From UBA685 sp049890215 (GTDB taxonomy: Bacteria; Pseudomonadota; Alphaproteobacteria; Puniceispirillales; Puniceispirillaceae), in contig JBMHBX010000038.1 of the NCBI GenBank assembly GCA_049890215.1, positions 72,498 through 136,497 of the forward strand: a DNA stretch of 64,000 nucleotides, in the 5' to 3' direction. Positions 34,726-43,062 of the stretch are shown here, one piece after another. The notes under the pieces are model-generated. The model was not told the DNA's origin, searched no databases, and saw only the letters and a program-made list of their open reading frames with translations. The position numbers were made by a program, and so were the translations under genes. The stretch's first letter is position 1; each line of letters begins with the position of its first letter.

Positions 34726-37700
34726 CTAAAATTTCAGCCCATAATCCAAAGAGGCTGAATATTCAGTTGTCTTGTCAGAGAATTTGGTTTTTGTCATCAG
34801 GCGCAATTCGTCATCTTCTTCGTCAATATGAAGGAAGCCCAAAGCGACTTCGCCATAGACTTCCTGATCTCTGTCAGTGGTCACCTTAACTTTGTCAGCG
34901 CCAATAAAGCCTTGTTTAATCGCTGTGTTTGTCAGGTGGCGTGAGCCAAAAATACCTGTTGAGATAAAGGGCAGGAATGCGCTGTCATCCTCTCCGCCAT
35001 CAAAATACATGGTATTTTGCAACCCTATTCTGGCGGTTAGCATATGTTTTGGATCAACTGCCAGACTATAGGCGCCTGCGCCTTTTTCACGATAGCTTTC
35101 TTGTGTGTTGTAATTTGCCCCAATGGTCAGCGCCACATCATTGGTCAGCCAACCAAGGCGCATCGGCGCAAAATTATACCCAAACCCTAAATCAAGAGCA
35201 TAGGTCTGATAATCTGCTTTGGCTGTCTGCTCAATACTACCAACATCTACATATCGTTTTGCTTTGATTTTGGTAAAGGCAAGACCAGATGATAACGCTA
35301 GGCTGGCCCCATTTTTCAACACTCTGGTATTTTGATAATTCAGCATGACTGTCTCATAATCCTGATAGCCCTGCTTATTTTTGCTTGTGACAGACCCTTG
35401 CTGAACAGACAGGGCAACACCCTGATTCATTGTTTCTGATTCAATATCAAATCCGATTGTCGTGCCCTGGAAATCATAATCATAGCCATTGACGCCCAGA
35501 TCTTTAATGGCTTTCTTCTCGCCATTACCACCAAAGCCTTTTACCCAAATGCCTTTGCGGCTATGTTGTTTCAATCTTTCAGAGACAGATAATTTATTGT
35601 CAGCAGACAAAGGATCAGCATCTGTCATCATCCGCAATTGCTGTCTTGCCCCGCTGCCTGATTGTGCAGAGGCGCGTTGGGCGATAAAGCCGTTCACAGT
35701 TTGAATATTTTGTGTTGTGCTGGCAGCGACCGCAAGAGGGGCATCAACATCCAAAGTGCCAAGCGCTTTTTCATAATCAGTGCCTGAAAGACCTTCTAAC
35801 TCTGTCAAAAGTGCGCTGATTTCAGCAGACGGATTTTCATCATAAAAAGCGGTGACATAGCTTTCCAACTGGGCAACGGCATCACCTCTTTTGGCATTAC
35901 ATCCTGTTACTGTAATGGTCACGCCATCACTGTCATAGCTTGTATCAATGGAGGCACCACAAGCTCTCATAGAGATCTCATCAAATGTCCCTGTAGACGA
36001 GCCGGCATCCAGAATCTTATAAGTCTCAACCTTGTCATATTTGGCAGTGCGATCATTGATAATCTTTAATTTGCCATCATTGGTAAGAGCGCCTGTAATC
36101 ACAATTGTGTCACTTGCCCCTTTGACCCCGATTTCAATCTCAAGCTCTGATGTATTATCAAGTGTCAAATCACCTGAGATATTCAATGTGCCAATGGAAT
36201 TGCCAGGCGCAATGGTACCGCTATTGATAACAGTGCCTGATGTGCCGCTGCCGCCTAATGTGCCTGATGCGCCAACGGTGATTGTAGACCCTGCGGAGGT
36301 GCCGTTCATTTTCAATGTACCGGCGCTGACCGTTGTGGCCCCTGTATAGGCATGACCACCCGTGATATTCAGCGTGCCATCACCTGTCTTGGTAAGCGCG
36401 ATAGAGCCGCTGATATTATCAGCAATGGTAAAGGCAAGATCATTATCAATGGTCAATAAATTGCCTGTGCCGCTGCCGGCTGAAATTTTGCCTGAATAGC
36501 TTGAATTATCATAAAAGCGGACATTGTTATTATTACCGGTGATGGATATGCCTGTCTTATTATCACCAACGCTAAAGCTGCCATAATTATTGAAATTATT
36601 GCTGTCATCCAACACCAGACCATCTGAGGTCGAAGAGACAATCCCGTCTGCCTGATTGGTGAAAGTGGTGCCATCACCAGACAGAATATAATCTGTGGTA
36701 GCAGAGGTTGTTTTGATTGTGCCAGTATTTGTGATGGTGATAGAGCTTGCGCTGTCTGCATCAAATACAGAGCCGTTATCACTTTTAATCGTGCCCTTAT
36801 TTGTCACAGAAAAATTACTGGAACTGCTCAGATCAACAACAAAATCATAATCTGCTTTAATGGTGCCATTATCAGAATTTGTAATTTGGGAATTTGTGGT
36901 CTGATCAACCAAAAGCGCAATGCTATTGGCTTTGATGGTACCGCTATTTGTGAGGGTGAAATTATCTGATGTTCTGGATAATACCGCATTTGAATTAGTC
37001 GCACTGATCGTGCCACTATTCGTGATGGTGGAATTATCATTATTATACATAAAGATCGTATCTTTGGTCTTTGAATGTATCGTCCCTGAATTGATGACTG
37101 TTAAATTATCAGAATTTTGTGCTCTGATCGTGCGCCCCTCACTGGAATTATGGCGCACCAATGTCTGGCCGTTGCGATAGGTTATCCCCTCATCATCCAC
37201 AGCGATATAACCGGCATTATCAATGACCGAATTCACAGAATCCGTTATCAATATTGTGTTGTCTGACCCTGAAATAGACGCATTGTCTTTGTTGGTAATT
37301 TTGGCATTGATGACATCTTCAGACGAGATAGTCGCCCCGCGCCTTGAATATAAAATGCCTGCATTGGTCACTGTGGCGTTTGTGACTGAGCGGTTAGACC
37401 CGTCTATATCAATGCTTGCCCAATTTGATGAGACAATAGCGCCGGTTGTTGTCACCTCAATCGACAGGTTATCCATATCAGCATTGGAATAAATAAGCTC
37501 ATTGCCACCTTGCAAAGTGCCTGAGATAGTAATGGTGATGTCATCACCGGCAGGTTGTATCCATCTTGTTGTTGTATTACCATCTGCGCCTGCATGGTCA
37601 GGGACAGTGACATTATCACCTGCATTGACTGTAGACGCGCTTGATGTGTTATCAAAGACAACATCAGCTGCGATCGCTGTCTGAGACGCAAAAAATGCGA

Positions 37701-37788
37701 TATAAAAGCTTGCTAGGAAGCGGGCTGTTTTTGATGTAAAGATCTGATAATAGGGCAATCTGAAACTATCCAAAAGATCATTATCCAA
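34726..37788 (-). CDS. Autotransporter with beta-helical repeat passenger
   Basis: A 1020-residue type V secreted protein. A long signal region ends near residue 40 (ASQTAIA before ADVVF). The passenger (about 41-720) has serial rungs of about 20-25 residues with the motif TNSGTI (for example TITNSGTISA, TLTNSGTIKA, TITNTGTIKT), expected to fold as a parallel beta-helix. A passenger-associated transport repeat (LTKTGDGTLNITGGHAYTGA) lies near residue 465. A C-terminal 12-strand barrel (about 750-1020) begins RKGIWVKGFGG and ends in the outer-membrane signal YGLKF. The start is uncertain: the frame opens on TTG with no clear Shine-Dalgarno, and no early ATG exists. Function (adhesion or surface coat) unknown. 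Confidence 0.88.
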   Translation of the reverse strand: MDNDLLDSFRLPYYQIFTSKTARFLASFYIAFFASQTAIAADVVFDNTSSASTVNAGDNVTVPDHAGADGNTTTRWIQPAGDDITITISGTLQGGNELIYSNADMDNLSIEVTTTGAIVSSNWASIDIDGSNRSVTNATVTNAGILYSRRGATISSEDVINAKITNKDNASISGSDNTILITDSVNSVIDNAGYIAVDDEGITYRNGQTLVRHNSSEGRTIRAQNSDNLTVINSGTIHSKTKDTIFMYNNDNSTITNSGTISATNSNAVLSRTSDNFTLTNSGTIKANSIALLVDQTTNSQITNSDNGTIKADYDFVVDLSSSSNFSVTNKGTIKSDNGSVFDADSASSITITNTGTIKTTSATTDYILSGDGTTFTNQADGIVSSTSDGLVLDDSNNFNNYGSFSVGDNKTGISITGNNNNVRFYDNSSYSGKISAGSGTGNLLTIDNDLAFTIADNISGSIALTKTGDGTLNITGGHAYTGATTVSAGTLKMNGTSAGSTITVGASGTLGGSGTSGTVINSGTIAPGNSIGTLNISGDLTLDNTSELEIEIGVKGASDTIVITGALTNDGKLKIINDRTAKYDKVETYKILDAGSSTGTFDEISMRACGASIDTSYDSDGVTITVTGCNAKRGDAVAQLESYVTAFYDENPSAEISALLTELEGLSGTDYEKALGTLDVDAPLAVAASTTQNIQTVNGFIAQRASAQSGSGARQQLRMMTDADPLSADNKLSVSERLKQHSRKGIWVKGFGGNGEKKAIKDLGVNGYDYDFQGTTIGFDIESETMNQGVALSVQQGSVTSKNKQGYQDYETVMLNYQNTRVLKNGASLALSSGLAFTKIKAKRYVDVGSIEQTAKADYQTYALDLGFGYNFAPMRLGWLTNDVALTIGANYNTQESYREKGAGAYSLAVDPKHMLTARIGLQNTMYFDGGEDDSAFLPFISTGIFGSRHLTNTAIKQGFIGADKVKVTTDRDQEVYGEVALGFLHIDEEDDELRLMTKTKFSDKTTEYSASLDYGLKF

Positions 37789-37856
37789 AAAGAGAGTTAA
37801 TAAAAGAATCGTATCAGAGTTTATTTGTAAAAACTAATTTATTTTTTCTTTCACTA

Positions 37857-37883
37857 CAGAAGGTTCAGGAACCACCTTTTCTG
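37857..37883. promoter_or_regulatory. Dyad in the autotransporter / gate-protein divergent region
   Basis: CAGAA (37857-37861) and TTCTG (37879-37883) bracket GGTTCAGGAACC (37862-37873). It lies in the 149-base AT-rich gap between two divergent genes and could be an operator for either one. Confidence 0.3.
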
Positions 37884-37937
37884 AAAGTTTGTTATTAACA
37901 GTTTTTTCATAATTCCGGGTAAAGCAAGGCAAGGCGC

Positions 37938-38930
37938 ATGAGATCAAAAACCATATTCGGGCATTATGATATCAAAAAGGTTTGCCGTGATATCATCACG
38001 GTATCTGTCAGCCTGTTTCGCGTGATGATCCCAACCATCATTGTGGTAAAGATTGCTCAGGAATTAGGCTTGGACAGCCTGCTTGTCGCGCTGTTTTCAC
38101 CTTTGATGTCTTTGATGGATTTGCCGGCAGCGGCAGCGATTGTGCTAGTCACTGCCATTTTAACCAATCCTTATGCCGGCCTGATTGTGGCAGCCTCCCT
38201 GCCGGAAATGGCAGGCCTTACCCAAGGCCAGACCTCTGTCATTGCCTTGTTTATTTTATTTGCTCATGGCTTGCCGCTAGAGGCGATGATCTCAGCGCGG
38301 GTGGGTGTCAGATTATGGTTTGTGGTATTCATAAGGCTGCTTACCGGCTTTTTATCAGGCATTTTATTTGCCCAGCTCTTCGCCCTGACAGGGTGGTTTT
38401 CAGCGCCCGCTGTGATCAATTTGCCGCAAATCGCACATGCCGCCCCAAGCCTGGCAGATTGGGTTTTCAGTCAAATAGGCGCTCTTATCCTGATTCAGCT
38501 TGTCATCATCATATTGATCTTTGCCCTTGAATTACTGCGTATTATCGGTGTGGAACAGCTGATGAAATGGATGTTGACCCCTTTATTGCGCTTTATGGGT
38601 ATTGGCGAGCGTGCGTCCACCATTGCGATTGTAGGGGTGACACTTGGCGTTGGTTTTGGCAGTGGTATTTTGATGAAGGATGTCGCCACAGGGACCATTG
38701 CTAAAAAAGACGTCTTTGGTGTGGTCTGTTTTATCAATTTGATACATTCGGTGTTCGAAGATACCGCCATTGTCATGTTGCTTGGGCCAAGCCTTGTGAT
38801 CATCTTGCTTGGACGGCTTGTGGTATCAGTCGCTCTGACGATGTTATGCATGGTTCTTGCAAGCGGCCTGAGTGATGATCAATGGCGCCGCTATTTGACC
38901 AATCACAATATCCCTGCCTCTGCCGGATAA
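37938..38930 (+). CDS. Nucleoside-recognition (gate) domain membrane protein
   Basis: A 330-residue inner-membrane protein with about eight hydrophobic segments and two gate-like halves: SLFRVMIPTIIVVKIAQELG (about residues 30-49) and the later IVGVTLGVGFGSGILMKDVA (about 236-255). Gate domains occur in concentrative nucleoside transporters and in SpmA/SpmB and YjiH-like proteins of unknown transport role. A link with the pseudouridine genes 8 kb away is possible but unproven. It is divergent from the autotransporter and converges on the Hyi-like gene. Confidence 0.72.
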   Translation: MRSKTIFGHYDIKKVCRDIITVSVSLFRVMIPTIIVVKIAQELGLDSLLVALFSPLMSLMDLPAAAAIVLVTAILTNPYAGLIVAASLPEMAGLTQGQTSVIALFILFAHGLPLEAMISARVGVRLWFVVFIRLLTGFLSGILFAQLFALTGWFSAPAVINLPQIAHAAPSLADWVFSQIGALILIQLVIIILIFALELLRIIGVEQLMKWMLTPLLRFMGIGERASTIAIVGVTLGVGFGSGILMKDVATGTIAKKDVFGVVCFINLIHSVFEDTAIVMLLGPSLVIILLGRLVVSVALTMLCMVLASGLSDDQWRRYLTNHNIPASAG

Positions 38931-38946
38931 GGGCTTAACGCCTGCC

Positions 38947-39708
38947 TTAAGGGCTATCCTGCCAGCTGGTCATCCAGCCAAGGCTGTCTTTTGTGGAACC
39001 GTCTGCTTTATATTCTGCGCCAAAAGGCATATGCCATCCTGCCTTTGCCATCTCACCTAATAAGGGCTGATAATCTGTATCCCCTGTATCAGGTGCGCCT
39101 CTGTGTGGTGTGCCTGCAAATTGTATATGGCCGATGATATCCTTGTGGGTATGAAAGGCGGATCTAATATCACCGCCTGATCTTGCGATATGATAACAAT
39201 CAAACATCAGGCGCAAATTGGGATGCGCAATTTCATGAATGATATCCGCTGCCTGATCATTATCATTCAGGAAATATCCCGGTGCATCAAAACGGTTTAA
39301 CGCTTCTATCAGCACCAGACGATTATCTGATTGGGCGCGCTCACAGGCAAAGAGCAGATTGTCATAAAAAGCTGCTTTTGCTTCGCTTCCTTGCGCCACT
39401 CCTGCCATGACATGCACCGCTCGTGCCTTGGTGATATCCGCATAATCAAAGGCCTCAGTGATACTGTCTTTTGCAGCTTGTCTCATATCTGCTTGCGCAC
39501 ACAGGCCGCCGCGCTCGCCTTTGCGGGTATTAACAGACAATAAAGGCAGGCCAGTCTCATCAAGCGCCTCACGCACCGCCTCTACCGGCACATCATAAGG
39601 CCAGTGACATTCGACCGCCGCAAAGCCGCAAAGATGGGCCTGCCTGATCGCCTCTGGCAGCTCATATTCAGTGAATAAAAACCCTAAATTTGCAGAAAAA
39701 CGCATCAT
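38947..39708 (-). CDS. Hydroxypyruvate isomerase-like TIM-barrel protein
   Basis: A 253-residue member of the xylose-isomerase-like AP endonuclease 2 superfamily, closest by eye to the Hyi/OtnI group (hydroxypyruvate or 2-oxo-tetronate isomerases). It begins MRFSANLGFLFTEYELPEAI; metal ligands would be the Glu in LVLIEALNRFD, the Asp/His in LMFDCYHIARSGGD and the Glu in FGAEYKADGSTKDSLGWM, the last a signature of the group. It lies three bases upstream of nothing else and three bases after cysQ on the same strand, so they are co-transcribed. The substrate is inferred from the family. Confidence 0.82.
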   Translation of the reverse strand: MMRFSANLGFLFTEYELPEAIRQAHLCGFAAVECHWPYDVPVEAVREALDETGLPLLSVNTRKGERGGLCAQADMRQAAKDSITEAFDYADITKARAVHVMAGVAQGSEAKAAFYDNLLFACERAQSDNRLVLIEALNRFDAPGYFLNDNDQAADIIHEIAHPNLRLMFDCYHIARSGGDIRSAFHTHKDIIGHIQFAGTPHRGAPDTGDTDYQPLLGEMAKAGWHMPFGAEYKADGSTKDSLGWMTSWQDSP

Positions 39709-39711
39709 GAC

Positions 39712-40494
39712 CTAGGCATCTTTCGGCGGTGTGCCATAGGCAAAAAAGGCCTGATTACGGTAATCACTCTTGCCATAGATGAGCGCGCGGCCATCTGCCC
39801 CAAGGGTGAGGCCGCCTGCACTTCGCAAAATGGCATCACCTGCTGCGGTATCCCATTCCATCGTAGGCCCAAAGCGCGGATAAACATCAGCTCTGCCATC
39901 TGCAAGCAGGCAAAATTTCAAAGATGAGCCAATAGATGTTGTCTCACTCACCGGCCTGTCTGCCAGCCAGTCAGATGTCTGTTTATCTTTGTGAGAGGCA
40001 GAGGCCACCGCGCATAATGCCTTTGGGTTGCAAGCGCGTGTTGTGATGGTCTGACGCGCCTCATCACCCACAATTTTATGCGCGCCAACACCGCTTGCCC
40101 CTGTATAAAGTGTGGCAAAAACAGGGGCATAGATAAGCCCCATAACAGGCACACCTTGCGCGATTAATCCGATATTGACTGTAAAGGCGCCCTTGCCATC
40201 CTGCCTGATAAATTCCTTTGTCCCGTCAAGCGGATCGACCAGAAAAAACAAATCCGGCGCTGACAGATGATGAGAGGCGGCATTCTCCTCAGAGACAACC
40301 GGTATGTCAGGTGCCACAGATAAAAGCGCCTCAGATAAAATCGCCTCAGCCTCTTTATCAGCCACTGTCACAGGGGATCCGTCCTGTTTTTCAATGGCGC
40401 TCACACCTGCCTTATAATGGCCCATAATGACCTCACCTGCCGCTATCATAGATGGCGATAATCTATCAATAAGGGATTGGAAATCTGGTAACAT
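39712..40494 (-). CDS. cysQ: 3'(2'),5'-bisphosphate nucleotidase CysQ
   Basis: A 260-residue inositol-monophosphatase-fold phosphatase that removes the 3' phosphate from PAP (and PAPS) in sulfate assimilation. The metal motifs are DKEAEAILSEAL, VVSEEN (Glu near residue 75), FFLVDPLDGTKEFIRQDG (the DPLDGT signature) and EWDTAAGDAILRSAGG near the C terminus. Length is normal. It lies 13 bases downstream of the DUF1905 gene and three bases upstream of the Hyi-like gene on the same strand. The three form a small operon without an obvious common pathway. Confidence 0.93.
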   Translation of the reverse strand: MLPDFQSLIDRLSPSMIAAGEVIMGHYKAGVSAIEKQDGSPVTVADKEAEAILSEALLSVAPDIPVVSEENAASHHLSAPDLFFLVDPLDGTKEFIRQDGKGAFTVNIGLIAQGVPVMGLIYAPVFATLYTGASGVGAHKIVGDEARQTITTRACNPKALCAVASASHKDKQTSDWLADRPVSETTSIGSSLKFCLLADGRADVYPRFGPTMEWDTAAGDAILRSAGGLTLGADGRALIYGKSDYRNQAFFAYGTPPKDA

Positions 40495-40506
40495 GCCGCA
40501 CCTGCC

Positions 40507-40821
40507 TTAACGCATTAATAGACGCAAAGTGACACGCACATCATCACCTGCTTTGATTGTTTCTGCCGCCCGCACTGCCGCTTTGACTGGCAACACATAA
40601 GAGCCGCTTTGTTTATCAGGAAACAAAGAGGTTTGCCAACTAGTCTTGCCGATACATACCGCCACGCGCACAGACCCAAAGCCCCGGCGCGGCCCCATCA
40701 TCTCATCAGAGGTAAAAAACCGCACCTCATCAGCCCTCTCAGACGGCAAGGTGATAAAAAACCAACTTGCCTTAGCCGGCCATTCCCAAAGCCTGCCCGT
40801 AAAGGTAAATGCGATATCCAT
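40507..40821 (-). CDS. DUF1905 domain protein
   Basis: About 104 residues. It has the DUF1905 pattern: FTGRLWEWPAKASWFFITLP, RRGFGSVRVAVCIGKTSWQT, then SLFP and SGSYVLPVKAAVRAAETI and a closing GDDVRVTLRLL. The family forms a small beta-barrel, sometimes linked to YdeI-like domains; its function is unknown. The frame opens on GTG at 40851, but the ATGs at 40824 and 40821 follow GAGGGG and are more likely starts. First gene of the unit with cysQ and the Hyi-like gene. Confidence 0.75.
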   Translation of the reverse strand: MDIAFTFTGRLWEWPAKASWFFITLPSERADEVRFFTSDEMMGPRRGFGSVRVAVCIGKTSWQTSLFPDKQSGSYVLPVKAAVRAAETIKAGDDVRVTLRLLMR

Positions 40822-40986
40822 CATCAGCCCCTCTGGCGTCTCCTGTGCCACTATAGATGAAAATGATAGATCATCTTTATGCCACTGGTCATCTTAATCT
40901 TTTCTTAACGCCCCTGTTTTACCTTTGATTCGCAAGGGAAAAGGAAAAACAGCCAAAATTGGCCAAATCATCAAGGGGGCAGGAGG

Positions 40987-41529
40987 ATGACACCAACGCA
41001 AATTGGTATATTAGAGGCGATATTAAAAGGCACAAAACACCGCCTGAATTTGTTCAAATCTGATGAGATAGCTGACCTAGAAAGCCGCGTCACAGAAATT
41101 GACGGCAAATTTTTTGCCACTTGTCTGGTGCGCGGAAAACAAATTCGACTAAAGCCGGAAGAGGTGGTGCGCCAATTATTACTGGCACGACTAAACACAC
41201 ATTACGGCTATAGCTTTGATCGCATGAGATTAGAACATTCCGTGCGATTTGGCCGTGACGCATCAAAACGGGCAGATATTGTTATCTTTGATAAAGATAA
41301 TCCGAACACCGAATACATTATTATTGAGGTTAAAAAACCAAACGCCAAAGGTGGCAAGGGGCAGTTAAAGTCCTATTGCCATGCCACAGGTGCGCCGATT
41401 GCTGTTTGGAGTAACGGCGCTGAAATATCCTATTACAACCGTATTGACCCGAACCACTTTAAGGACATCGCTGACATACCACACCAAGATATCTCGCTTG
41501 AAGAATTCTTAGAAGATGACTTCACTTAG
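40987..41529 (+). CDS. BcgI-like restriction-modification protein, nuclease domain (split off by an in-frame TAG)
   Basis: A 180-residue HsdR_N-type PD-(D/E)xK nuclease domain. The catalytic residues are Asp97 in RADIVIFD, Glu114 and Lys116 in YIIIEVKKPN, followed by the YCHATGAPIAVWSNG segment. It starts on an ATG with a strong AGGAGG. The frame stops at TAG 41527-41529 and then continues open, without any other stop, for 22 codons into the methylase gene. Removing that one stop gives a single protein of about 690 residues with the nuclease-methylase layout of the BcgI A subunit. The TAG could come from TTG by one change, which would read FTLKDLVYLDK. As it stands the product is a free nuclease domain or is inactive. 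Confidence 0.8.
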   Translation: MTPTQIGILEAILKGTKHRLNLFKSDEIADLESRVTEIDGKFFATCLVRGKQIRLKPEEVVRQLLLARLNTHYGYSFDRMRLEHSVRFGRDASKRADIVIFDKDNPNTEYIIIEVKKPNAKGGKGQLKSYCHATGAPIAVWSNGAEISYYNRIDPNHFKDIADIPHQDISLEEFLEDDFT

Positions 41530-41595
41530 AAAGACCTTGTTTACCTCGATAAAGTTCTGGCTGAGGGAAAATCCATCAAAGATCTCATCCTTGAA

Positions 41596-43062
41596 ATGGA
41601 AGATGAAGTTCTGGCCAATGCGGGGGTAGACGTCTTTGAAGAGGTATTCAAACTGATTTTTACCAAGCTCTATGATGAAGCGTCTGTTCGCTCAAACAAA
41701 CAGACGCTTGATGATTTCCTGAAAAAGGAATTTCCTGACGGGTTCTATGAAAGATTTCATGAAAACCGCTCAACCTTAAATGACTTTGATGATGACGACT
41801 TTATGCAATTGCGGTTTCGCAACAAAGGGCAGGGCGCAAAGGACTTAAAAGAAAAAATTCAAAAGCTGTTCAATGAAGCCAAACGGAGATGGGATGGCGT
41901 GTTTCCAGATGCCAGTAAGATTGAATTAACGCCAAGCCATTTGGCTATTTGTGTCTCATCACTTGAATCAATCAAGCTGTTCAATTCAAACTTGCAAGTG
42001 ATTGATGAGGCTTTTGAATATCTCGTCAACAAATCCTCAAAAGGTGAAAAAGGACAATATTTTACCCCCCGTCATGTCATTGATATGTGTGTGAAAATAC
42101 TGAATCCGCAAAGGGGCGAATATATGATTGATACCGCCGCAGGCTCATGTGGTTTTCCGGTTCATACCTTCTTTCATTTTACAGATCATCTGTTTCAAAA
42201 TGCTGAGATTTCAGATTCTGACAAAGCAGATGTCGAACGGGTTTTCGGGATTGATTTTGATGAACGGGCTGTGCGTGTTGCCAGAACATTAAACCTTATC
42301 GCAGGCGATGGTGAAACGAACGTCCTGCATCTGAACACGCTTGATTTCAGGAGATGGGATGAGGTGATTGAAAGTAAGGAATGGCTCATAACCTATGGCA
42401 AAGGATTGAGAAGGCTTGAAAATTTAGCCGTCAAAAAAGGCTCTTATAAAGAGTTCAAATTTGATGTGCTGATGGCCAACCCACCTTTTGCCGGTGATAT
42501 CAAAGAAACCATGCTGTTATCCAACTATGATTTTGGCACCGATGATAAAGGTAAACAGCGTAATGAAGTCGGACGGGACATCTTGTTCATTGAACGCAAT
42601 CTTGATTTTGTCCGGCCCGGTGGCCGTCTTGCTATCGTGTTACCGCAAGGGCGCTTTAACAACCCCACAGATCAGTATATCAGACACTATATTACCAAAC
42701 AGGCACGTATCCTTGCCGTGGTGGGTTTGCATGGCAACACTTTCAAACCGCATACAGGCACCAAGACAAGTGTTTTGTTCCTGCAAAAATGGAATGATGA
42801 TAAAAGTAACCCACTTTATCACTGCCCAAAGCAAGAGGATTACCCCATCTTTTTTGCCGTGTCTGACCAAGGCGGCAAAGATAATTCAGGAGACTACATA
42901 TTCGCGCGTGATGAAGGCGGCCGGCGGCGCATTGATAGATATGGTCACTTTATCCTGCACCATGATTTGCATAATCACGGCGGCGATTTAGATGATGGTA
43001 TCGCAGAAGCCTTCATCGACTTTGCCAGAGAACAAGGCTTTGGTTTTGTGGGGGCGAAGTGA
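41596..43062 (+). CDS. N6-adenine DNA methyltransferase (HsdM-like part of the split protein)
   Basis: A 488-residue gamma-class adenine methylase. It has an N-terminal helical domain (YLVNKSSKGEKGQYFTPRHV), SAM motif I DTAAGSCGF (about 178-186) and catalytic motif IV NPPF (about 295-298), then RPGGRLAIVLPQGRF. The ATG has no Shine-Dalgarno and the 22 codons before it (from 41530) are open and coding-like (KDLVYLDKVLAEGKSIKDLI), so it is the continuation of the upstream nuclease ORF. It may still be made by reinitiation or stop read-through. The specificity gene follows with a TGATG overlap. No separate HsdR ATPase is present. Confidence 0.85.
   Translation: MEDEVLANAGVDVFEEVFKLIFTKLYDEASVRSNKQTLDDFLKKEFPDGFYERFHENRSTLNDFDDDDFMQLRFRNKGQGAKDLKEKIQKLFNEAKRRWDGVFPDASKIELTPSHLAICVSSLESIKLFNSNLQVIDEAFEYLVNKSSKGEKGQYFTPRHVIDMCVKILNPQRGEYMIDTAAGSCGFPVHTFFHFTDHLFQNAEISDSDKADVERVFGIDFDERAVRVARTLNLIAGDGETNVLHLNTLDFRRWDEVIESKEWLITYGKGLRRLENLAVKKGSYKEFKFDVLMANPPFAGDIKETMLLSNYDFGTDDKGKQRNEVGRDILFIERNLDFVRPGGRLAIVLPQGRFNNPTDQYIRHYITKQARILAVVGLHGNTFKPHTGTKTSVLFLQKWNDDKSNPLYHCPKQEDYPIFFAVSDQGGKDNSGDYIFARDEGGRRRIDRYGHFILHHDLHNHGGDLDDGIAEAFIDFAREQGFGFVGAK

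Noticed and set aside
36032..37492. Several plus-strand ORFs opposite the autotransporter repeats
   Set aside because: They are antisense readings of the repetitive beta-helix codons (Val/Leu/Pro-rich low complexity) and not independent genes.
38930..38965. GGATA...TATCC inverted repeat between convergent gate-protein and Hyi-like genes
   Set aside because: It is interrupted by mismatches and overlaps the coding ends of both genes; too weak to call a terminator.
41527..41529. Amber codon read as pyrrolysine, given the MttB homologues in the window
   Set aside because: No pylT or pylS-like gene is seen, both MttB frames lack TAG, and a DNA methylase has no need for pyrrolysine. A mutation or error is simpler.
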